A stretch of DNA of 64,000 nt from Variovorax sp. PAMC 28711 (GTDB taxonomy: Bacteria; Pseudomonadota; Gammaproteobacteria; Burkholderiales; Burkholderiaceae_C): assembly GCF_001577265.1 (NCBI RefSeq), contig NZ_CP014517.1:1479001-1543000 (forward strand), in the 5' to 3' direction. Below the pieces are notes generated by a model, which worked only from the letters and a program-made list of their open reading frames with translations, was not told the DNA's origin and made no database searches. This document shows, one piece after another, positions 26,543-34,849 of this stretch; within the stretch, counting starts at the first letter, position 1; the number at the start of each line of letters is the position of its first letter. A program made the translations under genes and the position numbers.

Positions 26543-27859
26543 TCAAGAAGTCACACGCCGCCAGAATCGCGACATGAGCATTGGGTCGCGCAGCGACTCC
26601 ATGCGGGTCCAAGCGGGATACGCCTGCCGAAAATGATGGGCACTCATGTGCGCATCCTTCGCTGGATAGAGCCGCCCGCCCGCCTCGTGCACCAGGGCAT
26701 CGAGCCGAGCAAACAAACGGATGTTGAGGGCGTCATGCTGTGCAAAGTCCAGCGCCAGCGAAACGCCTGCCTTGGGAAACGACAGCAAGCCCGGAGACTT
26801 GATGTCTGCGCACTGCTTGAGCACCGCGAGAAAAGACCCCGCGCCATTGAGCGAAGTCTCCCGAAGAATGGCGGCGACCGCGTCGCGCCCGGATTCGGGG
26901 GGGATCACGCACTGGTACTGCTGGAAGCCCGCTTTGCCGTACATCCGATTCCATAGCAGCAGCTTGTCCAACGGGTAGAAAAAGGGGTCGTAGTTGACCC
27001 GCGTTTCCACGACCTTGCGCACCTGACGCTGGTAATACAGCGTGTTGAACGCCTTCAACGTCAAGGTGTTGACCAGCGAACAAGGAGGATCGATCGGCAT
27101 GCGCTTGGCCTTGCCGCGCGCCACTTTGAGCTCGCCTTCGGTCGCATGATTTCCGCCGATATAGTGACCACGGCCGACACTCTTGCCACCAGCCAAGCAA
27201 TCGACCCAAGACACGGTGTACTCGTATTTCGAATCGTGCTGCGAAGACAACGCAAAAAACTCGTCGAGATCGCCGAACTTGATGCATGTCTGTGCGATGT
27301 CGCTGGAGCGCACAGCGCGCAGCTGAAGCTCTACCGCAAGGATGATGCCGGTCAAGCCGAGACCGCCGACGGTGGCATTGAACAGCTCTGTGTTGACCGT
27401 CGGAGAGCACTCGCAAACGCCGGTATCGGACCTGTACAAAACGATTCGGCGTACATGCCGTCCGAACGTCCCCATCACATGATGGTTCTTGCCATGCACG
27501 TCGTTCGCAACGGCACCGCCCAAGGTCACGAACTTCGTCCCAGGCGTGACAGGCAAGAACCACCCGTTGGGCAGGCCGACGCGAATCAGTCCGTCCAGAG
27601 TTACGCCGGCCTGAGCCGTCACGATGCCGGTGTGCCAGTCGGCCGCGATCAGACGGTCCATACCCGCGAGCGAAATCACATGATCCGACTGGGCGAGGCA
27701 GGAATCGCCGTAGCTCCGCCCGCAACCGTAGCCGAGCGTCGACTCCGCCCCTTGGCTTCTTACACGCGAGAAGGCACCCTCGATCTCGAAGGGCCAGGCG
27801 ATGGGATGCGGTGTCTGGGGATGGTGGGGATATCGCCCCCATGAGCCGACCGTCAGCAT
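26543..27859 (-). CDS. DprE1-like FAD-dependent polyprenyl-phospho-ribose 2-oxidase
   Basis: A 438-residue vanillyl-alcohol-oxidase-fold flavoprotein. FAD domain motifs are GYGCGRSYGDSCL (43-55), TPGTKFVTLGGAVANDVHGKNHH (105-127) and TVGGLGLTGIIL (163-173). These match mycobacterial DprE1 closely, including HGKNHH. The C-terminal GGRLYPAKDAH keeps the lysine (401) that corresponds to the catalytic Lys418 of the M. tuberculosis enzyme. The position of Cys387, the benzothiazinone target, appears to be Ala369 here (VSLALDF). DprE1 oxidises the 2-hydroxyl of decaprenyl-phospho-ribose. It starts one base into the UbiA stop codon and is followed by the DprE2-like gene. A generic sugar-lactone oxidase is less likely because of this context. 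Confidence 0.87.
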   Translation of the reverse strand: MLTVGSWGRYPHHPQTPHPIAWPFEIEGAFSRVRSQGAESTLGYGCGRSYGDSCLAQSDHVISLAGMDRLIAADWHTGIVTAQAGVTLDGLIRVGLPNGWFLPVTPGTKFVTLGGAVANDVHGKNHHVMGTFGRHVRRIVLYRSDTGVCECSPTVNTELFNATVGGLGLTGIILAVELQLRAVRSSDIAQTCIKFGDLDEFFALSSQHDSKYEYTVSWVDCLAGGKSVGRGHYIGGNHATEGELKVARGKAKRMPIDPPCSLVNTLTLKAFNTLYYQRQVRKVVETRVNYDPFFYPLDKLLLWNRMYGKAGFQQYQCVIPPESGRDAVAAILRETSLNGAGSFLAVLKQCADIKSPGLLSFPKAGVSLALDFAQHDALNIRLFARLDALVHEAGGRLYPAKDAHMSAHHFRQAYPAWTRMESLRDPMLMSRFWRRVTS

Positions 27860-29322
27860 CAGAACGCCGAGATTCCAAAAATCGCAATAAAGCAGATGCA
27901 GACCCAGCGGCTCATGCGGTCGCGCAAGGCAAACACGATCGGGTCATCGTGCATTTCGCCGCGATGGGCAATGATCCAGACGCGGCTCAGCCAGAACAGC
28001 AGCAGTGGACAGGCGGCCCAAAGCCAGTGCGGATGTCGATAAAGCAGGTGCGATTGCGGGTCATTGATATAGAGCGCCAGCACGAGCACCGACAGGTATC
28101 CGGCAGAGCCGCCCAATGAAGCCAGTAACTCGAAGTCGGATGCGACGTAGCCGCGGCCAGGCGCTTTTTCCTGGATGCCCTTTTCTCGGACCTCGTACAA
28201 CTCGGTGTAGCGCTTGACCAAGGCCAGGCTGAGAAAAATGAACATGCAGAACGCCAGGATCCAGAAGGTCGGCGTCAGCGACATGGCTGCGGTGCCCGCC
28301 ACCACCCGCGTCGTATAGAGCATCGCCAGCACCACCACGTCGATCATCACCGCCCGCTTGAGCACCAACGAGTACGCCAGGGTCAGCACGTAGTAGCCCA
28401 GCAGCACCAGCGAAAACTTGAATGGCAACCAGACTAGCGCTACGCCAAAGGATATGAAGAGCAGCGCGGGAATCCAGACCATGGCATGGAACATCGGGAA
28501 TGTTCCAGCTGCCAAAGGCCGGTTGCGCTTGGTTCGATGCTGCCGGTCGTCCTGCAGGTCGAGCAGGTCGTTCAGCAGATAGACGCTGGACGCGCAGGCG
28601 CCAAAGCACAGGAATGCCAGCACCCCGCTCGCCACCAAGTGAAGATCGGCAAATTTGTGAGCAGCCAAAAGGGGCACAAACACCAGAAGGTTCTTTGCCC
28701 ACTGGTGCAAACGAAAGGCCTTTCGCACGCCCTTGGCGTATCTGAGTTGGTCATCGAACACATCGCCCATGCGACCAATCCCGCGGGCGCGCGCGAGGAC
28801 GCCGCGCTCCGGGTTGACGACATGCGCCAATGAGGCAGCCTGCCAAACGCAAACATCGGCTGAGGAATTGCCCACGTATTCGAAGCCGTGCTCACCATAG
28901 CGCGCGACCAGCGCGGCACGTTTGTTGGCGCCAGCCAGGTTCAGATCCTGCGTGCCAAGCACGTCGTCAAAAATCGCAAGATGGCCGGCGATGGCGCGTG
29001 CCAAACGCGCATCGGATGCCGTCGCCAACACAAGTGTGGCACCCTGGATTCGCTGCTCAATCAGCCAGTCGATCAGACGCGAGTTGTAAGGCAGGCTTTG
29101 CACATCCGGTTCGACGGCTTGAGCGATTTGGCGCTTGAAATACACCTTGCCTTTGAACAGCCACTTAAGCAATTCGAAGATACGCAGGGGGTAGGTACGC
29201 AAGAAGAGAAAGAGCCCCTCGATGAGCATGTCTGACCGGATCAGCGTGCCATCCAAGTCGACGGCGATCACGCGCCGAGAAACATGCAAGGTTTCGGTGC
29301 CGAATGTGGCCGTCGATTTCAC
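27859..29322 (-). CDS. HAD phosphatase-UbiA prenyltransferase fusion (DPPR-synthase-like)
   Basis: A 487-residue fusion. Residues about 17 to 190 are a HAD hydrolase with the nucleophile motif VDLDGTLIRSD (21-31) and the third motif YVGNSSADVCVW. Residues about 200 to 487 are a UbiA-superfamily membrane prenyltransferase with RLHQWAKNLLVF, the metal motif NDLLDLQDDRQHRTKRNRPLAAG from 251, and about eight helices. The UbiA half resembles mycobacterial Rv3806c, which joins phosphoribosyl pyrophosphate to decaprenyl phosphate. The HAD half could remove the 5-phosphate from the product. The GTG at 29322 forms a GTGA overlap with the upstream glycosyltransferase gene. With the DprE1-like and DprE2-like genes it would complete a lipid-linked arabinofuranose pathway. 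Confidence 0.86.
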   Translation of the reverse strand: MKSTATFGTETLHVSRRVIAVDLDGTLIRSDMLIEGLFLFLRTYPLRIFELLKWLFKGKVYFKRQIAQAVEPDVQSLPYNSRLIDWLIEQRIQGATLVLATASDARLARAIAGHLAIFDDVLGTQDLNLAGANKRAALVARYGEHGFEYVGNSSADVCVWQAASLAHVVNPERGVLARARGIGRMGDVFDDQLRYAKGVRKAFRLHQWAKNLLVFVPLLAAHKFADLHLVASGVLAFLCFGACASSVYLLNDLLDLQDDRQHRTKRNRPLAAGTFPMFHAMVWIPALLFISFGVALVWLPFKFSLVLLGYYVLTLAYSLVLKRAVMIDVVVLAMLYTTRVVAGTAAMSLTPTFWILAFCMFIFLSLALVKRYTELYEVREKGIQEKAPGRGYVASDFELLASLGGSAGYLSVLVLALYINDPQSHLLYRHPHWLWAACPLLLFWLSRVWIIAHRGEMHDDPIVFALRDRMSRWVCICFIAIFGISAF

Positions 29323-32300
29323 TGGATGCGCGCGGTGGAAAGCAACTCAACCCGCGGCGGCCACGCGTAACTGAAATCCTCCCGATCAAGAGTCAGGTTG
29401 GGGCTGTATGCAGGGTCATCTTTCAAAAGGGCATCCCAACGATCAAGCATGTAGTTCACTTCACGGACAAAACGCTCTCGCTTTTCCGGCGCCGTGTCGG
29501 CACCTCGGGTTGCAGATTCATGATGAAAGAGTTCAGCGTAGGGCGTCCAAATGTTTCTGAATCCCTTCTCAATCAACCTGAGACAGAAATCAACGTCATT
29601 AAATGCAACTTTTAAGTGGGCCTCATCAAGCCCGTCGATAGAAAGATAACGCTCCTTCTTGACGACAAGGCATGCCGCGGTCACCGCGGAGAATGATTGA
29701 ATAAGGTTGGCGCGCGAAAAATACCCGCTGTCTCCAAATGCAATTCCCTTGTGAGAGTGGTTGGCCACGCCGCCTACTCCCAAAATCACACCGCCATGCT
29801 GCAGGGTTCGATCGGGGTACCACAATTTCGCACCCACCGCACCAACTCCGGGCTGAATCGCAAGTGAGACCATCTCGGACAGCCAATCGGGAGATATCAC
29901 TTCGATGTCATTATTAATCAGACCGACAATGTCGCCTTTCGCTTGGGCCACGGCCATGTTGTTGAGCGCCGAGTAGTTGAATTCGCGATCGTCACGAATC
30001 ACTCTGACAAAGGCGGAATCTTGGAACGATCCAAGATAGTTCAGTGTGTCGGGATCGTCCGATCCGTTGTCGACGATGATGATCTCGTAGTTCTCGTAGG
30101 CGGTTCGCGCCAGAATGCTGTCGACGCACTGACGCAGCAGGTGCAGGCCATTGCGCGTCGGGATGATCAACGAGACAAGCGGCGGGCTCGCCGGAAGGGC
30201 GTAGCGGACACGATGTCCCGCGCCGGTGTATTCGGCCTTTGCATCTACCCCAAGGCGCGAAAAATGCTCGTTAAGTGCCCGCTCCCCGGCGATCGCGGCG
30301 TAAGGCTTCGCATCAGCCGAGCCAGCAGTGCTTTCCGCGTGAATGCGCCAGTGGTAGAGGACCCGCGGCACATGCAGGATCTGCGAGGCATCTATCTTCT
30401 CCATACAGCGCAGCACAAGGTCCCAATCCTGCGAACCCTGCATGCCGAGCCTGAAGCCACCCACGCGCCTCACCAAATCGGCGCGAAACACGCCCAAATG
30501 CGAGAACATATTGTGCGAGTAGAAGAGATCGAGGTTCCAGTTCGATTTGAAATAGGGGGACGAGCGCACGCCCTCTTCGTCGATCTTGTCTTCATCGGAA
30601 TAGATCAGCCGGGCTTTGGGGTTGCGATCGATGCAGTCGGCTATCCAGAAGAGCGCGTGTTCTGACAGTACGTCGTCATGGTCCATCAGCGCAATCCATT
30701 CGCCGGTGGCAAGTTCCAACGCACTGTTGGAGGCGGCGGAGATGTGTCCGTTCTCCGGCCGGAAGACCACTTTGATGCGCGCGTCGCTGGCCGCCAGTTC
30801 CGCCACCAGTGCGCGTGACTCGGCAGACGACGATGCGTCGTCTGCAATGCACAGCTCCCAATTCGGATAGATCTGACGCTGCACCGACTCCACCGCTTCG
30901 CGCAACCACACGGAGCGGGCATTGTAAGTGGGCATCACAATGGAAATGCGGGGCGTACCAACCATCGCGGCGATGCGGCGGCGCATTTTTTCCTGTGTTG
31001 CGGCGTCCACCGGGACAGGGTCGTACAGACGCAACCACTCTGCATAGGTTTTGTTTGGCGCTTGCGGTGTCACAGTTGATGACGGTGACGATGACGATGA
31101 AGACGAAAAGGACGGCGACGCCCTGCGCTTGGCTTCGAACAAGCTCACCCACTGGCGAAGTCCGCTAACACCTGACGCACCAACGATCCCTGAAATACCG
31201 CCCAAGGCACCAGGCACGCCGCCGAAGTGCTCGACGACAGGCGAAATGACCTTCAGCGTCCGCTTCACGCGTTTAACTTGCAGTCCACCCCACCTTAGAG
31301 GAGCCGTCACACGCCAACTGGTCGATGCGTGGATTTCCCTGGTCTGCCGAAGTAGCCCCACAACGTGCTGCTGGCTTTCAATCAGCACCGCCGGCAAATC
31401 CGCGAAGCGCAGTTCACGCGTGCCGTCGAAAGCGACGATCGCATTGTTCTGGTACCGCAATCGTTCCAGTTCACGTTGGCTCACTTGCAATTCGGAGCCC
31501 GTTTTTGCCGCTTTTGCATGACTCTCCATCAGGGTCGCGCGCAGGGTGGTCAGCTGCTGTTGCAGCATCTGACATTGGGCTGTTGTTGATGTCAGCTGCT
31601 GTTGCAGCTTCTGACATCGGGCCGTCGTGGATTCAAGTTCGTCCTCGGGCAGTTGGTCGCGCTGAGCCCAGAAGTTGCCTCGCTCATCTACGGCGACCGG
31701 CGGCGTCAGGTGCAGCCCCCTATGCCCGTCGACGATCGCTTCGTCTGTGCCCGCGATAAAGCGCACGCCGAGTTGGTTTTTCAAGGGCGCAGCTCTTCGG
31801 ATAACGCACAGGGAGTTCACGAATTCGACTGAGTGAACATGTGTCAATAGGTTCTCGTCAATGTCGAAATCGTATTTGCGCATGAAGCTCGCCAACACAT
31901 CCTTTCGCAAGGCGGGCACTCCCCAATGCTCATGACTGACGATGTCGGCCAATCGCTTGAAGAATGCAATGGAAGAAGCCGGGTCGAACAGCCCACCTTG
32001 GAAACTCTGCCAGTAGCTGCAATGCAGGTCTTCTGCGACGAAAAGGCCGCCATCTACCAATCGAGGGAAATACCGCGCAAAGGAGCGAACGATATCCCCT
32101 GAGACATGTGACCCATCGTCAATGATCAAGTCGAACCCCGGGCTGACGTCCGAGATTTTTTCTTCGACGTCGTCGGAATTTGCATCCCCCACCACCACCG
32201 AGACACGTGGGTCTGTATAGATCAGCTTGGCGCAGTCGGGGTTAATGTCACATCCAACGATCTTGGAAGCCACCGGGAAATACTCGCCCCATATTTCGAG

Positions 32301-32456
32301 CGATCCACCATTTTGAATGCCGATTTCCAGAAGCCGAATTGGCTTATCCCTGTACGCGGAAAAGAACCGGTCGTATTCGGAGAGGTAGATCGACCATTTG
32401 TCCGAAACCTTCCCCTTGTGCTGTTCATAGAGCTCGCGCAGCGTTTTCGTGTTCAT
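29319..32456 (-). CDS. methyltransferase - coiled coil - tandem GT2 fusion protein
   Basis: A 1045-residue multidomain protein. Residues about 1 to 215 are a class I SAM-dependent methyltransferase with LLEIGIQNGGSLEIW (42-56), VGCDIN (67-72) and IIDDGSHVSGD (111-121). Residues 275 to 340 are a glutamine-rich coiled coil with an internal 14-residue repeat. STSWRVTAPLR lies at 378-388, followed by a linker with a serine run at about 449-460. From 502 come two GT2 domains, first VMPTYN and DHDD, then IIIPTRN and NNDIEV. The last 540 residues are paralogous to the protein at 8153-10015. It heads the operon that runs on to 18.3 kb. It may methylate and extend the same glycan. The ending EDFSYAWPPRVELL is conserved. 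Confidence 0.92.
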   Translation of the reverse strand: MNTKTLRELYEQHKGKVSDKWSIYLSEYDRFFSAYRDKPIRLLEIGIQNGGSLEIWGEYFPVASKIVGCDINPDCAKLIYTDPRVSVVVGDANSDDVEEKISDVSPGFDLIIDDGSHVSGDIVRSFARYFPRLVDGGLFVAEDLHCSYWQSFQGGLFDPASSIAFFKRLADIVSHEHWGVPALRKDVLASFMRKYDFDIDENLLTHVHSVEFVNSLCVIRRAAPLKNQLGVRFIAGTDEAIVDGHRGLHLTPPVAVDERGNFWAQRDQLPEDELESTTARCQKLQQQLTSTTAQCQMLQQQLTTLRATLMESHAKAAKTGSELQVSQRELERLRYQNNAIVAFDGTRELRFADLPAVLIESQQHVVGLLRQTREIHASTSWRVTAPLRWGGLQVKRVKRTLKVISPVVEHFGGVPGALGGISGIVGASGVSGLRQWVSLFEAKRRASPSFSSSSSSSPSSTVTPQAPNKTYAEWLRLYDPVPVDAATQEKMRRRIAAMVGTPRISIVMPTYNARSVWLREAVESVQRQIYPNWELCIADDASSSAESRALVAELAASDARIKVVFRPENGHISAASNSALELATGEWIALMDHDDVLSEHALFWIADCIDRNPKARLIYSDEDKIDEEGVRSSPYFKSNWNLDLFYSHNMFSHLGVFRADLVRRVGGFRLGMQGSQDWDLVLRCMEKIDASQILHVPRVLYHWRIHAESTAGSADAKPYAAIAGERALNEHFSRLGVDAKAEYTGAGHRVRYALPASPPLVSLIIPTRNGLHLLRQCVDSILARTAYENYEIIIVDNGSDDPDTLNYLGSFQDSAFVRVIRDDREFNYSALNNMAVAQAKGDIVGLINNDIEVISPDWLSEMVSLAIQPGVGAVGAKLWYPDRTLQHGGVILGVGGVANHSHKGIAFGDSGYFSRANLIQSFSAVTAACLVVKKERYLSIDGLDEAHLKVAFNDVDFCLRLIEKGFRNIWTPYAELFHHESATRGADTAPEKRERFVREVNYMLDRWDALLKDDPAYSPNLTLDREDFSYAWPPRVELLSTARIQ
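31077..31112 (-). repeat. serine-codon trinucleotide tract
   Basis: A run of TCN/AGN-type serine codons, with GAC/GAT triplets on the plus strand, coding for a stretch of mostly serine (SFSSSSSSSPSS) in the linker before the GT2 domains. A low-complexity tract of this kind could vary in length. Confidence 0.7.
31549..31632 (-). repeat. 42-base tandem duplication in coiled-coil coding region
   Basis: Two adjacent 42-base units, 31549-31590 and 31591-31632, that encode TAxCQxLQQQLT-type repeats of 14 residues. Fourteen residues equal two heptads, so the coiled coil is extended in register. Confidence 0.85.
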
Positions 32457-32496
32457 CGTTTCCTGAAATTTTTATAGCGCCGCGTCGATTTGGCGA

Positions 32497-33045
32497 TCAA
32501 GCAAATAGGTCTGCACCCGCCAAAAATGCACCTGCGGCATCTTTGGCCGAGAGCCTCGGAGTTGCACCGAAGTCCGGCCACGTGATGTCCAAGGCCGGGT
32601 CGTTCCAGCGAATGCTGCGCTCAAACTCCGGCGCGTAATAGTCAGTCGTCTTGTACAGAAAATCTGCCGTTTCGCTGAGGACCAGAAAACCATGTGCGAA
32701 CCCCGCGGGCACCCATAACTGTTTGTGGTTACCTTCGCTCAACTCAACCCCCACCCACTTGCCGAAGGTCGGCGACGACTTACGGATGTCGACGGCGACG
32801 TCGAACACGGAGCCTCTGGCAACGCGTACCAGTTTTCCTTGCGGCCGCTGCACCTGATAGTGCAAACCGCGCAGGACGCCCTGAGTAGAGCGGGAATGAT
32901 TGTCCTGCACAAAGTCAACGGCACTGCCCGCGGCTTCCTTGAAAGCGCTTTGGTTAAAGCTCTCCATGAAGAAGCCACGCGCATCGCCGAATACCTTTGG
33001 CTCGATGACCAGGACGTCGGGTATGGCAGTCGAGGTGATCTTCAT
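32497..33045 (-). CDS. rfbC: dTDP-4-dehydrorhamnose 3,5-epimerase
   Basis: A 182-residue cupin-fold epimerase, the third enzyme of dTDP-L-rhamnose synthesis. Motifs include [11 protein letters not shown] near residue 23, the [18 protein letters not shown] stretch with the catalytic histidine near 62, and [15 protein letters not shown]. The ATG at 33045 forms an ATGA overlap with the rfbA stop. Upstream codons in the same frame belong to the rfbA coding region. It is the last gene of rfbB-rfbD-rfbA-rfbC; the large fusion glycosyltransferase gene starts 40 bases after its stop, so transcription may continue into it. Confidence 0.97.
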   Translation of the reverse strand: MKITSTAIPDVLVIEPKVFGDARGFFMESFNQSAFKEAAGSAVDFVQDNHSRSTQGVLRGLHYQVQRPQGKLVRVARGSVFDVAVDIRKSSPTFGKWVGVELSEGNHKQLWVPAGFAHGFLVLSETADFLYKTTDYYAPEFERSIRWNDPALDITWPDFGATPRLSAKDAAGAFLAGADLFA

Positions 33046-33929
33046 GAGCGAATCTTCTCGGCCAGCAGGTGGTTGAGGTATTTGCCATAGCCATTTTTCT
33101 GGAGTGGCGCGGCCAGCTTTTCGAGTTGCCCGCGATCGATGAACCCGCGGCGCCAAGCGATCTCTTCCGGGCAAGCAATCTTCAGACCCTGGCGATGTTC
33201 CAGCGTGGCTATGAACTGCCCCGCCTCAAGCAGACTCTCATGCGTGCCAGTGTCCAGCCACGCATACCCGCGCGCCATGATCTGCACATTCAGCTGGCCG
33301 CGGTCGAGATAGGCCTGGTTGACAGCCGTGATCTCCAGCTCGCCGCGGTCGCTGGGCTTGACGGCCTTGGCAATGTCGACAACCTGGTTGTCGTAGAAGT
33401 AGAGCCCGGTCACCGCATAGCTGCTCTTGGGCTTGAGCGGCTTCTCTTCGATGCTGCTGGCCTTCCCGGCGGTATCGAAGGCCACCACCCCGTAGCGCTC
33501 CGGGTCGTGCACGTGGTACGCGAACACGGTCGCGCCGGCGTTGCTTTCATCGGCGTCGCTCAAGAGATGCTCGAAGTCGTGGCCGTAAAAGATGTTGTCG
33601 CCCAGCACCAGCGCGCTGGGTGCGTTGCCCAGAAACTTGTCGCCGATGATGAAAGCCTGCGCCAGCCCGTCCGGGCTCGGCTGAATCGCGTATTGCAGGT
33701 TCATGCCCCACTGGCTGCCGTCGCCCAGCAGTTGCTGAAAGCGCGGCGTATCTTGCGGGGTGCTGATGATAAGGATGTCGCGGATGCCGCCCAGCATCAG
33801 AGTGCTCAGGGGGTAATAGATCATCGGCTTGTCGTACACGGGCAGCAGTTGCTTGCTCATGGCGAGCGTGGCCGGGTGCAGCCGGGTGCCGGAGCCTCCG
33901 GCGAGGATGATGCCTTTGCGTTGCGTCAT
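33042..33929 (-). CDS. rfbA: glucose-1-phosphate thymidylyltransferase
   Basis: A 295-residue nucleotidyltransferase that makes dTDP-glucose from dTTP and glucose-1-phosphate. The N-terminal signature is [17 protein letters not shown], followed by [18 protein letters not shown] and [11 protein letters not shown]. Length is normal for RmlA. The ATG at 33929 is chosen, with AAGGGA upstream; an in-frame TTG further up overlaps rfbD. It overlaps rfbC by four bases and sits 29 bases after the rfbD stop. Confidence 0.97.
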   Translation of the reverse strand: MTQRKGIILAGGSGTRLHPATLAMSKQLLPVYDKPMIYYPLSTLMLGGIRDILIISTPQDTPRFQQLLGDGSQWGMNLQYAIQPSPDGLAQAFIIGDKFLGNAPSALVLGDNIFYGHDFEHLLSDADESNAGATVFAYHVHDPERYGVVAFDTAGKASSIEEKPLKPKSSYAVTGLYFYDNQVVDIAKAVKPSDRGELEITAVNQAYLDRGQLNVQIMARGYAWLDTGTHESLLEAGQFIATLEHRQGLKIACPEEIAWRRGFIDRGQLEKLAAPLQKNGYGKYLNHLLAEKIRS

Positions 33930-33958
33930 GGGTGTCCCTTTTTTCTTGTCGATCGACT

Positions 33959-34849
33959 TCAAAGTGTTTCGCGCAGCATGCGTGCGACGCCGACCTGCCA
34001 GGGCGGCAAGGTGAGGCCGAACGCGGCCTGCAACTTTCCGGTGTTGAGGCGTGAGTTGTGGGGCCGGGTCGCCGGCGTCGGAAATGCGCTGGTCGGCACC
34101 GGGTCGACCGCGTCAGGCGATGCCTTGAGCTCGACGCCGGCCTGCTGCGCCTGCTCGATCACGAACTTCGCGTAGCCGTGCCACGACGTCTCGCCACCCG
34201 CTACCAGGTGGTAAAGGCCCGCCTTCGACGGATCGCGCAGCGTGTCGCGGATCGCGTGCGCGGTGATGTCAGCGAGCAATTCGGCCCCTGTGGGCGCGCC
34301 GAACTGGTCGTCGATGACGGTGAGGCGATCGCGTTCCTTGGCAAGGCGAAGCATCGTTTTGGCGAAGTTGCCGCCGCGCGCCGCGTAAACCCAGCTGGTG
34401 CGAAAGATCAAATGCTTGGCGCAGTGCTGCGCAACGAGTTGCTCGCCTTCTAGCTTGGTACGGCCATACACGCTCAGCGGCCCGGTGGCATCGTCTTCGC
34501 GCCAGGGCTTGCTGCCGCTGCCGTCGAATACGTAGTCGGTCGAGTAATGGACCATCAGCGCGCCGATTTGCTGCGCGGCCTCAGCGACCACGCCGGGAGA
34601 CGTCGCGTTGAGCTTTCGCGCGAATTCGACTTCGCTCTCGGCCTTGTCGACCGCCGTGTGGGCCGCCGCATTGACGATCACATCGGGCCGCACCTTGCGC
34701 ACGGTTTCGGCCAATTGCTCGGGGTGGCTGAAGTCGGCATGAAAGTCGGTGCTGTCGAAATCGAGCGCCACCACTTCGCCCAGCGGCGCCAGGCTGCGTT
34801 GCAGTTCCCAGCCGACCTGGCCGCCCTTGCCCAGCAGCAGCAACTTCAT
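33959..34849 (-). CDS. rfbD: dTDP-4-dehydrorhamnose reductase
   Basis: A 296-residue NADPH-dependent reductase, the last step to dTDP-L-rhamnose. Motifs are [13 protein letters not shown] near the N-terminus, the [13 protein letters not shown] stretch, [10 protein letters not shown] and the YGRTKLEGE catalytic motif near 128. The ATG at 34849 forms an ATGA overlap with rfbB. The frame continues upstream only as a shadow within rfbB. Confidence 0.97.
   Translation of the reverse strand: MKLLLLGKGGQVGWELQRSLAPLGEVVALDFDSTDFHADFSHPEQLAETVRKVRPDVIVNAAAHTAVDKAESEVEFARKLNATSPGVVAEAAQQIGALMVHYSTDYVFDGSGSKPWREDDATGPLSVYGRTKLEGEQLVAQHCAKHLIFRTSWVYAARGGNFAKTMLRLAKERDRLTVIDDQFGAPTGAELLADITAHAIRDTLRDPSKAGLYHLVAGGETSWHGYAKFVIEQAQQAGVELKASPDAVDPVPTSAFPTPATRPHNSRLNTGKLQAAFGLTLPPWQVGVARMLRETL

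Noticed and set aside
26543..27859. DprE1-like oxidase considered as an L-gulonolactone or alditol oxidase
   Set aside because: HGKNHH, the C-terminal YPAKD motif and the flanking UbiA and DprE2-like genes fit DprE1 much better.
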